NCBI GenBank assembly: GCA_934477125.1
Contig: CAKSOL010000003.1
Span: 124,001 to 188,000, forward strand
Reading direction: 5' to 3'
Length of the DNA stretch: 64,000 bases
Origin: an uncultured Eubacteriales bacterium
Lineage (GTDB): Bacteria > Bacillota > Clostridia > Oscillospirales > Acutalibacteraceae
Of the stretch, positions 10,687 through 20,300 are shown one piece after another. The notes beneath the pieces were generated by a model. It did not search any database. It saw only the letters and a program-made list of their open reading frames with translations, and had not been told where the DNA came from. Each line of letters opens with the position of its first letter. Position 1 is the stretch's first letter. Both the position numbers and the translations under genes were made by a program.

Positions 10687-13020
10687 ATGAAAAAATTCAG
10701 AAAAATTTTATCGGCAGCGCTCAGCGCCGCTATAATTGCCGCTTGCGCGGTATGCGGAACGGGTGCAGCTGCCCAAACTGCAACGAACGCGGTTAAGGCG
10801 ACGCCGCTTACCGATTGGAGCGTATCGCGCAACTGGCAGTTTGTCGGTGCGAGTGATCACGCTACGGTTCAGCCTCTTGGGTTTACAAGCGCTTACGGGC
10901 TTAAAATTAAAGCCGCAACAGGCAAGGGAACAGGCGTGGATTTCGGAAAAATAAATTCATCGAATCTGTATATAGGCGTTAAATACGAAGCGGGCAATTA
11001 TCGTTCGCTTTCTGAAAGCAGCAACGGCATAATACTGTACCTTAAAACCGAAACCGCAAACGATATGGTTTTAAATGTTCTTTTCGACAGAAACGGCACG
11101 GAACGAGAATTTGCACCCAAGGTCGGCAGCAGTTATCAGTATGCGGCATTGGGCGACGACATATGGACTGACGCAACAGCGGAAGCCGGCGGACGAGAGA
11201 ATAGCGTTTTTTACGGTTCATTCGGGTTTGACGGTCCTTTTGAAGGATATGTAAAAGTACCGTTCACATCGCTTGTACGCGACTCTGGCGGAGAAATAGA
11301 TTTAACGCAGGATATGCTCAGGGAAGTAAAATTGAAATTTCAAACCTTGGGCGAAACATATGAGACAGGAGCTATTGTAGGCCCTGTTATGATTATGACA
11401 GAGGATAACACATCTGTAAAAATAGAAGTGCCGCAGGAATACAGAACAGCTCCGGTACAGGCAACGCCGATTACCGGATGGACAATGCTTAATAACAAAA
11501 GCGGATATGTAACTCCTGCCGTAGTATCTCCGGTTGGTCACGTTATAAACGCTGACGGCGTAAAGCTTTCGTCAGCTAACGGAGCAAGCCAAGATTATAG
11601 TGCGGATATATCCAAAAGCAATGTATTGGTGCAAATGCAGTATAGGGAAGATAATAAAAGTGAAACAAATGGCGAGTTTTATTCCTTGCCTAGTGATTTC
11701 AGGACTAACGGCACATTGATGCTTTATGTTAAAACAGATAGTGCGAATAAGCTCTATCTTGTACTTCAGACTAAGGGTAACTGGTCTTATTTGGAAAATA
11801 ATACACTAAAGCTGAACGGTGCATACAAATCAGCCGCAATCGGTGATGATAAATGGACGGAAAAAACCGTAAGCAGTACAGCCGGAAACGATGAATACAA
11901 CGGCTTAATAGAATTTGATGCGGCTTTTGAGGGCTTTATAAAGATTCCGGCGACTTCGATAAAATGGAACGGCACCGAAAATATAGGCAGAATTGAATCG
12001 AAATTTGCATATATCGGCGGAGATTACGGAGACGTTACGGCAGGACCGTTCTTCTATGTAACCTCCGACAGCGCATCGCCGGAAATAGAAGTGCCTGCCG
12101 AATACAGACCCTCGCCCATAAATGTCAACAGCGTTGAATTTAAATCGGCGATAAACGGCGCATATGCTTTTTCCGCCGATCCTGTGGAAAACGGATACAG
12201 TCTCAGTATCAGCGACAGCGTGTTATCCGAGGACGAAATAAAATTTGTCGGCGGCGAAAACGGAACTAAAAAATGGTCGTATGTTGAGGCGGACGACTCA
12301 AATATCGGCGGCAGCGGACTGACCAACTTAAAAATGACGCCTAATCTTCCGCTTGCCCCGCGTGATGTTGACGGATTTATTGTATACCTTAAAACCGAGT
12401 CAGCCAACGCCTTTGCATTTCAGCTTACATATGAGAAAGGAACACATTGGACTAAGGACTGGGCTCCCGAAATGCACCTTATACCCGGAAAAACCGTAAT
12501 GGTTAAGGATTCCTCGTCGTCCCGCTGGGAAGAAAAAACAGTTGAGGTCGGAAGAACAGGCAATACAAGCATCTACGGTGCGGTTAAATTTGATTCTGCC
12601 TTTGACGGATATATTAAAATTCCGTATTCTTCAATCGGGCGTGACGATAGCTGGAAACCCTACACAACTATCGATAAAGGCGCAATAGACAGAATAACCG
12701 AGGTAGTATTCCGCTTTAAGGGCGTAGGCGGAAAGCTTGAAAACGGGCTTTACGGAAACGTAACAGCCGGACTTGTCGGTTATTTTACCGAGGACAGTAC
12801 ATCGGTTGAAATGAATGTTGACAAGCCCGCATATGATACGGGCGATGTCAACAACGACTGTTTCCGCGATTCCAAAGATCTTATTCAGCTCAGAAAATAT
12901 CTTCTGGGAGTTGAAGCGGAGATAAATCCCGAATACGCAAATGTTGACGAAAGCGAGGACCTGCAGGTTAATATAATTGACCTTGTAAGGCTTAAAAAGC
13001 TTATTTCCAACGTGGAATAA
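10687..13020 (+). CDS. Dockerin protein with three repeat modules
   Basis: A 777-residue secreted protein: signal peptide (about 1-30), three copies of the uncharacterised module (F-x-G-Y motifs near residues 184, 414 and 639), and a C-terminal type I dockerin (about 718-777). The dockerin has two calcium-binding repeats, the first starting DVNNDCFRDSKD and the second NVDESEDLQVN, each followed by an IxLxxLKK-like helix. No catalytic domain is visible, so it is likely a glycan-binding component docked on a cohesin scaffold. No cohesin gene was recognised in the window. It ends the first stretch of the locus, just before a strong terminator. Confidence 0.83.
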   Translation: MKKFRKILSAALSAAIIAACAVCGTGAAAQTATNAVKATPLTDWSVSRNWQFVGASDHATVQPLGFTSAYGLKIKAATGKGTGVDFGKINSSNLYIGVKYEAGNYRSLSESSNGIILYLKTETANDMVLNVLFDRNGTEREFAPKVGSSYQYAALGDDIWTDATAEAGGRENSVFYGSFGFDGPFEGYVKVPFTSLVRDSGGEIDLTQDMLREVKLKFQTLGETYETGAIVGPVMIMTEDNTSVKIEVPQEYRTAPVQATPITGWTMLNNKSGYVTPAVVSPVGHVINADGVKLSSANGASQDYSADISKSNVLVQMQYREDNKSETNGEFYSLPSDFRTNGTLMLYVKTDSANKLYLVLQTKGNWSYLENNTLKLNGAYKSAAIGDDKWTEKTVSSTAGNDEYNGLIEFDAAFEGFIKIPATSIKWNGTENIGRIESKFAYIGGDYGDVTAGPFFYVTSDSASPEIEVPAEYRPSPINVNSVEFKSAINGAYAFSADPVENGYSLSISDSVLSEDEIKFVGGENGTKKWSYVEADDSNIGGSGLTNLKMTPNLPLAPRDVDGFIVYLKTESANAFAFQLTYEKGTHWTKDWAPEMHLIPGKTVMVKDSSSSRWEEKTVEVGRTGNTSIYGAVKFDSAFDGYIKIPYSSIGRDDSWKPYTTIDKGAIDRITEVVFRFKGVGGKLENGLYGNVTAGLVGYFTEDSTSVEMNVDKPAYDTGDVNNDCFRDSKDLIQLRKYLLGVEAEINPEYANVDESEDLQVNIIDLVRLKKLISNVE

Positions 13021-13029
13021 CCGACTCCG

Positions 13030-13060
13030 GCGGGGCGGTAATGCCGCCGCCCCGCTTTTT
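13030..13060 (+). terminator. Rho-independent terminator after dockerin gene
   Basis: A nine-base GC stem (GCGGGGCGG with CCGCCCCGC) is followed by TTTTT, starting ten bases after the dockerin stop codon. Confidence 0.85.
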
Positions 13061-13092
13061 AGCAAGCTTTTATTGAACGGCATTCCTCTGCG

Positions 13093-13126
13093 GGAGGTCT
13101 GCATAAGCTGCATTATGCAGACCTCC
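13093..13126 (+). promoter_or_regulatory. 14-bp perfect stem-loop before the esterase gene
   Basis: The arm GGAGGTCTGCATAA pairs perfectly with TTATGCAGACCTCC around a six-base loop. It lies 26 bases before the ATG at 13153. No T-run follows in either direction, so it is not a normal terminator. It could stabilise the downstream message or bind a regulator. Confidence 0.6.
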
Positions 13127-13152
13127 GACAGTGAAATAAAGGAGACAGACTA

Positions 13153-14649
13153 ATGAAATTATCGGCTTTGTTCAGCGATCATATGGTGTTCCAGCGCAAT
13201 AAACCCATAAATCTTTGGGGCGAGGGAGAGGGAAAGGTGTGCGTGCAGCTCGGCGGTAATAGGTATTATACTGCCTGCGACTGCGGCAGGTGGTCGGCTG
13301 TTATTCCGCCTATGCCTGCCGGCGGACCTTATGAGCTGATTATCAGCGACAGGGTATCGTCCGTCGTGCTGAACGATGTTATGATAGGCGAGGTCTGGCT
13401 GGCTGCCGGTCAGTCAAATATGGAGCATTCGCTGTTTTCCGCTGCCGGCGGTCTTGAAGCAGCGGAGAAAATGAATAATCCGAATATCAGGCTGTTTACC
13501 GTTCCCCGTCGTACAGAGCCGGGATACAAAGGTCACAGATGGCATTTTGAAAGCGTTAAGGCTGAGGATGAGCCGTGGCAGCTCTGCTCTGAACAGGCGG
13601 CGCTTCATTTCAGCGCGGTAGGCGGCTTGTTCGGCGAGCTTCTGCAAAAGTCTGAAAATGTTGCGGTTGGAATTATAAGCTGTAATTTCGGCGGAACAAG
13701 GATAGAGGCATTTATAGCCCAAAGAAGAATTTTCTCGAATCCTAAGCTTAAAAGGCTCAGCGATTTTTGCAGCGATACGCTGGAACGTCTTGATATGGAT
13801 GAATACGACAGACAATGCGAGACCTTTTATAAGAAAATGACTGACGAATGTATTGCCTGCGACGCATTGGAGCTTTTTAAAAAGCTCGGATTGCACGATT
13901 TTGCGCGCTGCAGCCCCATTAAATGGCCTGAATTACCGCAGCCCGGTCCGCGCTGGGAAAACTGGCCGGGCGTGCTTTATAAAAATATGGTAAAAAGAAT
14001 AATACCCTTTTCGCTCAGCGGAGTGCTTTGGTATCAGGGAGAGAGCAATACCTACGCTTATTGGGAATATTTTGAGCTTTTCAGAGAAATGGTAAAAAAC
14101 TGGCGTGAGGACTGGAACGACGAGCTGCCGTTCTTTACCGTTCAGATTGCGCCCTTCAGATATCCTATGACGCAAGCCGCGCCGCTGCTTGTTGAACAGC
14201 AGGTCAAAGCCGCAAGAAGTATAAAAGGGGTTTATCTTGTATCCTCAACCGACATAGGCGAGGCGGACAATATCCACCCATCGAATAAACAGGTTATAGC
14301 GGTAAGACTTTTCAATGCCGTTCAAAGCGTTATGTTCGGAAAGAAAAAAGAGTATTCCGGACCTGTTGCGCAGGAAGCATACAGGCTAGGAAATAAAATA
14401 ACCGTTAAATTTTCTCATGCCGGCGGAGGACTTTTTTCGGACGGAAAAATTGAGGAGCTTTATGTTCTGGACAGGGACGGCGGCACAGTCCCGGCGGATT
14501 ATGAAATTTGCGGCGATACTCTTACGGTTTGGGCAGACGGAGTTCAGTCTCCCGCAGGCGTGCAGATGGGATTTTCCAATTTCTGCAAAATAGCTCTTAA
14601 AAACGGAGCCGGTTATGCGGCGGTGCCGTTCAGAATCGGAGGGCTTTAA
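13153..14649 (+). CDS. Sialate O-acetylesterase-like SGNH hydrolase
   Basis: A 498-residue enzyme of the sialate O-acetylesterase (SASA) family. It starts MKLSALFSDHMVFQRNKP, the usual beginning of the mature family domain, and has no signal peptide, so it should act in the cytoplasm. Visible motifs are AAGQSNME (catalytic Ser, about residue 85), NFGGTRIE, LWYQGESN and a C-terminal DIHP-type block reading DNIHPSNKQ. It removes O-acetyl groups from sugars; family members act on sialic acids, xylans or other acetylated glycans, and the substrate here is not decided by sequence. The start has an AAGGAG site. It overlaps functionally with the extracellular SGNH protein upstream. Confidence 0.85.
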   Translation: MKLSALFSDHMVFQRNKPINLWGEGEGKVCVQLGGNRYYTACDCGRWSAVIPPMPAGGPYELIISDRVSSVVLNDVMIGEVWLAAGQSNMEHSLFSAAGGLEAAEKMNNPNIRLFTVPRRTEPGYKGHRWHFESVKAEDEPWQLCSEQAALHFSAVGGLFGELLQKSENVAVGIISCNFGGTRIEAFIAQRRIFSNPKLKRLSDFCSDTLERLDMDEYDRQCETFYKKMTDECIACDALELFKKLGLHDFARCSPIKWPELPQPGPRWENWPGVLYKNMVKRIIPFSLSGVLWYQGESNTYAYWEYFELFREMVKNWREDWNDELPFFTVQIAPFRYPMTQAAPLLVEQQVKAARSIKGVYLVSSTDIGEADNIHPSNKQVIAVRLFNAVQSVMFGKKKEYSGPVAQEAYRLGNKITVKFSHAGGGLFSDGKIEELYVLDRDGGTVPADYEICGDTLTVWADGVQSPAGVQMGFSNFCKIALKNGAGYAAVPFRIGGL

Positions 14650-14653
14650 ACCG

Positions 14654-16393
14654 ATGAAAGGAATATTTCTTACCGATTTCGGCGTCGGTCCGGATACGGG
14701 AGAGGATTTGCTGCCCGCCCTCAAAAAGGCGATAGAAGCCGCAAATGAAATCCCGGACGGCTGCGAAATAATATTTGAAAATGGCATTTATGATATTTAC
14801 CCAGACAATCTTACTCCGCTTGATATTCACGTTTCAAACACTCATTCCGAGGAGGAGGGGGAAAGCATTACCCGACACTTTGCGATTTTATTTAACCGCT
14901 GTCGGAATATTGTCCTCAACGGCAACGGAGCGGTTCTGAGATTTCACGGCAAGATGTCGCTGATAGGAATAATTGAAAGTGAAAATATCGAAATTAAAAA
15001 TTTCGGGCTTTCGACCGTTCATCCGCCGCTGACCGAAATGACCGTTATTTCTCAGGGCGACGGATATATCGACTGCCGGGTTCATCCCGACAGCCTTTAT
15101 CGGATAAAAAACCGTAAAATAGAATGGTACGGAGAAAATTTCGCTTTCTCATCGGGCATATCCCAGCTCTTTGACCCCGAATCGGGTATTACCTGGCGCG
15201 CTTTCAGTCCCATGCAGGATGAAAACGCCGTTTGGGAGGAGCTGTCGGCCGGAATTCTGAGAATTCATTATGCCGAAAAAAACGGAACAAACCCTTATAT
15301 GGCAAAGGTCGGTTATGTATTTCAAATGCGCAATCCGTTCCGTGATGAATGCGGAATACTTCTGTCCGGCTCCGATAATATAACCGTGAGCAATACAATG
15401 TTGCATTTTATGCATTGTATGGGCTTTTTGGCGCAAAACAGCAGTAATATAACAGCCGACGGCTTCTGCGTTCTCCCGGAGCGCGGAAGAACCGCCGCAG
15501 CATCCTCGGATATTCTTCATTTCTCCGGATGCCGCGGAAAGGTAAGCATAAAAAACGGCTGCTTTAAGGGCGCGCATGACGACGCGGTAAATATTCACGG
15601 AACTCACCTTGTAATAACGGAGAGTCGGGCGCAGAGCAATGAGATAACGGTTAAGTTTATGCATCCGCAGACCTTTGGAATAGGCGGATTTAAGGTTAAT
15701 GACCGGATTGCGGCAATAAATCCCGACTCATTGATAGCTCATGGCGAGGCGGAGGTGACGCAGGTATGCGAGCTTTCCGCGCGCGAAATACGTCTTGCCT
15801 TGAAAGGAGATATTTCAGCCTTCAAAGAGGGATTTGCAGTTGAAAATATTTCGGCAATGCCTAAGGTTGAAATTAGGGACAATTACTTTGAACGGATACC
15901 GACCAGGGGAATTCTGGTTACCTCCGGCAAAAGGGTAAGAATAGAAAATAATATTTTTAACCGGATTAAAGGCTGCGGAATTCTTATAGCCGACGATGCG
16001 AAATCCTGGTTTGAATCGGGCAGGGTATGCGATGCTGCCGTTAAGAATAACGTATACCGGAATTCGGGCGGTCCATTTGTAAGAATTGCTCCGGAAAACA
16101 CGGAATACGCCGGCGCAGTTCATAAAAATATAAGCGTTACCGATAATGAAATATTTTTTGAGAGGAACAGCAACGAAATATTTTCGCATATTAACCCCTG
16201 GACTGTAAAACAAAACAATGTTATTTTTGAAGCCCGCTGCGCCGAAAATATAAGATTTGCCGATAACCGTATTTTCGGAGAGGAGAATGAATGTGTGCTC
16301 CGTCTTGAAAAATGTGATTTCGCCGATATATCCGATAATGTCTTTGCAGGGAAAATAGCAGTTGAAAAAACGGATTGTGAGATGGACAAATGA
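14654..16393 (+). CDS. GH110-like alpha-1,3-galactosidase (beta-helix)
   Basis: A 579-residue right-handed beta-helix protein resembling GH110 exo-alpha-1,3-galactosidases, which remove terminal alpha-1,3-galactose, including from blood-group-B-type chains. Readable family signatures are ENGIYDIYP near the N-terminus, VLNGNGAVLRFHGKM, a GAHDDAVNIHG block (acidic active-site pair), and RGILVTSGKRVRIENN followed by ILIADDAKSWFESG. No signal peptide is present, so it probably acts after import. The ATG at 14654 is preceded by GGAGGG at 14638-14643. It starts four bases after the esterase stop and overlaps the next gene by ATGA. A more general polysaccharide-lyase-like beta-helix is the alternative. 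Confidence 0.82.
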   Translation: MKGIFLTDFGVGPDTGEDLLPALKKAIEAANEIPDGCEIIFENGIYDIYPDNLTPLDIHVSNTHSEEEGESITRHFAILFNRCRNIVLNGNGAVLRFHGKMSLIGIIESENIEIKNFGLSTVHPPLTEMTVISQGDGYIDCRVHPDSLYRIKNRKIEWYGENFAFSSGISQLFDPESGITWRAFSPMQDENAVWEELSAGILRIHYAEKNGTNPYMAKVGYVFQMRNPFRDECGILLSGSDNITVSNTMLHFMHCMGFLAQNSSNITADGFCVLPERGRTAAASSDILHFSGCRGKVSIKNGCFKGAHDDAVNIHGTHLVITESRAQSNEITVKFMHPQTFGIGGFKVNDRIAAINPDSLIAHGEAEVTQVCELSAREIRLALKGDISAFKEGFAVENISAMPKVEIRDNYFERIPTRGILVTSGKRVRIENNIFNRIKGCGILIADDAKSWFESGRVCDAAVKNNVYRNSGGPFVRIAPENTEYAGAVHKNISVTDNEIFFERNSNEIFSHINPWTVKQNNVIFEARCAENIRFADNRIFGEENECVLRLEKCDFADISDNVFAGKIAVEKTDCEMDK

Positions 16394-17304
16394 ATAAAGG
16401 CATAAAAAAGAATGTAAGGTCTGTCCTGATTGTTATTCTGGCGCTGTGTATTGTTCCGCAATGCCGTGCTTTTGCTTACGGAAACAATGTTATTTCCGAC
16501 CCGTTTTCATCCGAAAGACCTGTATACGATGTAAACATCGACGGAAAATTTAATATTCTGGATCTGGTCAGACTGAAAAAATATATATCAGGCGCGGCGG
16601 TGGCGGCGGATTTGAGCGTTTTTGCGGCTGAAACGGAAAAGGGACTGATATCTGATTGGAAAATATTCGCTCCGAATTATACCACCGTTTCCCAAGCTCT
16701 CGTTACTCCCCTGCCGTCGCTTTCGGCAAACGGTATATGCGTAAGTCCGAAAAACGGAGACAGGCTTGAAACGGCAGATAACAGCAGTATGTACAGCGAC
16801 GGACGCAATATATACGCTGCGGCGCAGCTGAACACACCGGAATGTATTTCTTCGGGCGACGGTGTAATTTTTTACCTGAAAACGGATGCCGCTAATACGG
16901 TTTTGCCGATGCTTCCGGTAAGCGACCCGAAAATCACTTCATATAAACCGGATATGGCGCTTAAGGCTGGCGCCGAATATTTCTATATGACCGTAGGCGG
17001 CAGCTGGCAGACCGCAGCCGTTACCGAAACCGGCTATTCCGCCCGTCCCGGATATTTCGGACTTATAAGCTTTGATAAGGCGTTTGAAGGCTATGTTAAA
17101 ATTCCCTTTAAATCCCTGTCCAACGACGCGGCAGCGGCGGCTGTGCTTGATGATGAGAATTATATCGAAAGGTTTATTTGTATTGTTAAGGGCTTAGGCG
17201 GAGATTACGGAAATGTTGTTTTCGGTCCGTTCTTTATATATTCCGGCAACGGTTATGCTCAGGCTCTTGCCGCAGTTAAAGCGGCGCTTCTTGAAAGCAA
17301 ATGA
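16390..17304 (+). CDS. Secreted single-module protein with a half dockerin
   Basis: A 304-residue protein with a signal peptide (about 1-30). A single dockerin-type calcium repeat follows at residues 47-67 (DVNIDGKFNILDLVRLKKYI), then one copy of the locus-specific module (about 75-290, motif FEGYVKIPFKSL). A normal type I dockerin has two such repeats; only one is visible here and it is N-terminal, directly after the signal peptide. The protein is translationally coupled to the GH110-like gene by a four-base overlap. It probably binds the same glycan as its paralogues. Whether one repeat can dock to a cohesin is unclear. Confidence 0.75.
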   Translation: MNKGIKKNVRSVLIVILALCIVPQCRAFAYGNNVISDPFSSERPVYDVNIDGKFNILDLVRLKKYISGAAVAADLSVFAAETEKGLISDWKIFAPNYTTVSQALVTPLPSLSANGICVSPKNGDRLETADNSSMYSDGRNIYAAAQLNTPECISSGDGVIFYLKTDAANTVLPMLPVSDPKITSYKPDMALKAGAEYFYMTVGGSWQTAAVTETGYSARPGYFGLISFDKAFEGYVKIPFKSLSNDAAAAAVLDDENYIERFICIVKGLGGDYGNVVFGPFFIYSGNGYAQALAAVKAALLESK

Positions 17305-17315
17305 GGAAGTGGATA

Positions 17316-20300
17316 ATGAAAAGAACAGTATCGGTTATAATTTGCGTTCTGCTGATATTCGGTATGAGAATTCCGTATTCGGCTGAAGAATCGCACGCCG
17401 TTTACGCAGTACCGGTAAACAGCTATACCGTAAAACGTACCGGCTTAATAGGCGGCTCGGTGTTTCCTCTTTCCGGATATGACCTTAGCGGCGAGACTGC
17501 GGACAGACTGCTGCCGTGGGATGTAGGCGCTGAAAACCTTTCTCTTGCAAATACGGCGGCATTATCCTTTTGCTCAATGTCCCAGCCGCTTTGCGGCAGC
17601 GAAGGAATAATGTTTTACATATCGACCCCGGCTGAAAACACGGTCGCGTTTGCGCTTGAGCTTAAAAAGCCCGATGATACCGGGCGCTGGAAATTCAGCT
17701 ATTCGCCCGAAATGTCTCCGGGAGTCGGAGAAAGCTATGAAATTCTCAGGAACGGCGCTGACGCATGGGAAAGCGGACGCTTTATAAGCACGGTTTCCGG
17801 CTCGGCGTATAAGGGCGGAATAAAGCTTGACCGGGCTTTTTCGGGGTTTGTTAAAATTCCGTATTCGTCATTAAAAAACGATTCCGGTTTCAAATTTGAT
17901 TCCGAAAAGGATGTCCTTGAGCTGATGCCGTTCCGCTTTTCAAAGGTCGGCGGGGATTACGGAGCGGTTACCGTTGCTCCGATATTGCTTATGAGGGAAA
18001 ACGGCAGCGCGCCGAGGGTAGTCCTGCCGGATGAATATAAGACATCTGAGCCTGTCAGGGCTTACTCGTTTAACGATTATAATATAAACAGCGGAAACCT
18101 TTCGCATAATAAGGTTTATCTGACCGACAGCGGAAGCGTCACCGCCGAGGAGCTTTTTACAAATACCGTTTCAAATGTAAGTCAGCTTTGCTATACCGGT
18201 ATGAATGAACCTCTTGACGGAACCGACGGTATAATGCTTTACCTGAAGCTGCCTGCCGGAAATAGGATAACCCTGAGCTTTACTCTTAACGATCCGGGCA
18301 AAGAACGCTGGGATCACAGTTATCCTGCTCAAATGCTGCTTTGCGGCGGCTCTCAATACTATACTTTGCCTGACGGCGCGGATAATTGGGAAGCCTGCAC
18401 GGCGGAAAATGCGGATGACGGCTCGGAATACCGGGGAAAGCTTTGCTTCGGACGGGCTTTTTCAGGATATGTTATAATACCATACCAAAGCTTTAAAAAC
18501 GACAGCGGATTTAACCTCCTTCCCGAAAAGGATACAATGTTTGACCTTAATATATCGCTGTCTCAGATGGACTCCTCATACGGCAGGGTTACTGCCTGGG
18601 GCGGACTTAAAGCGGCAGGAGATTTCCGGGGAAACGGGGTTTCGGTTTACAGGCGCGGAAATGTTGTATGCGCTGAATCGGAAAACGGACAAACGGCTGT
18701 TTCGCGCAGTATAGCCGCTTGCGGCGAGCGCGTTACGGTAACGGTTTCACCGGAGGACGGCTATCGGCTTGCGGGAGACGGCCTAAAGGCTGTTTATACC
18801 GATATCACCGGGGAAAAGCACAGTCTGATTGTTAATAAGGGCGACACCGAAATCAAGGGAAACGGCAGCGGCAGCAGCTTTTATTTTTTAATGCCACGCG
18901 CAGAGCAGGTAACGGTTATCGCAGAATATACCGAATACGGGAGTATTGAGCCGGTTCTGCTTGAGCCTGCTGCCGAAGATACGGATTCTGTAAAATTCGG
19001 CTTGCGCCTGTATTCCTCCGGGAAGAATATATCGCATACGGGTTTCCTTTTAAATAATAAAGCGGCGGCTGTTTCGCATGACGGAATTACCATGGGTACT
19101 GTTGATATTCCGTGTCCGGAAAAGGCGGATGAAACATCCCCGGCACAGGAACGGTATAAATTTACCGATTATACATTGATAATCGACGGTATAACCGATT
19201 CTGAGGCAAAGTATACCGTGCGCGGCTATGCGGCGTATTATGAGGACGGAAAAATCAGTTATAGCTATACGGATTCCGTGACCGTGAGCCTCAGGGAATT
19301 GAGCGAAACGCCGTTTCCGAAAATAAAAAGCTTCGGGGAAATGTCCGGAACGGCGAGCCGGTACTGTAACGCAGAGACTGCCGAAAGTGCGGTTAAGGAG
19401 CTTTCCAATGCAAAGGCACTGAATATATCGGTCAATGCGGAGCAAAGCTGCGAAATCAGCAAAACACAGGATTCTGTATATTGGACCTCTGCCTCGTATA
19501 ACCCGTTTTTGCTTGACGGAATTACCGATATAATGATTTATATTAAAGTCCCGGAAAATTCCGATAACAATATGTATATAACCTTTTCGGATTCTCTCGG
19601 AAACAGCTATAAGCTGTGGGGAGACAGAGCTTATATGACGCTTAACAGGGGAGAGAGCGTTTGGAACGAAAAAAAGACCGAAGAGGGGAAAAACAGAACT
19701 TACGGACTTATCGGGCTGCCTGCCGGTTTTGACGGCTTTGTGAAAATTCCTTTGACGTCGCTTTATATAGCCGGAAAATTAAACGGCGACAGCTTTTTGA
19801 CCGACATCGTGTACAGGTTTTCTTATATCGGCACCGAAAACGCACCCGTTACGGCAGGTCCGGTATTCGGCGTTTACGGGAACGCAAGAAAGCCGGCAAT
19901 GGCGGTTGTGCTTGCCGATTTGCCTCAGGCGACGGCAGAGACGCGCGTATATACCGATAAAACTCAGATGCTTGCAGACTGCGGAATTTTTTATTGGGAA
20001 GAAACCGATAATGCGGAAAGCTATCTTATAACCGCCTATAAAAATGACGGCGGCTATAAAAAGGTTTCATCTCACCGCGTTTATTCAAACAGCGGCGCCG
20101 TAACCGGTCTTGCCGCAGATACAGGTTATACGGTGCAGATATCGGCATGCGATTCAAAAGAAAAGGTAATATCTCGTTATAAGCCGTTTACCGTTATTAC
20201 AGCCTTGCAAAATCCTCCGGCGGCAACGGAAGAAAGCCGGGACAGCTTTGATGTCCCCGATGCTTCGGCTTCCGGGGCAGGCATTGTCTTTAAAGCTCTT

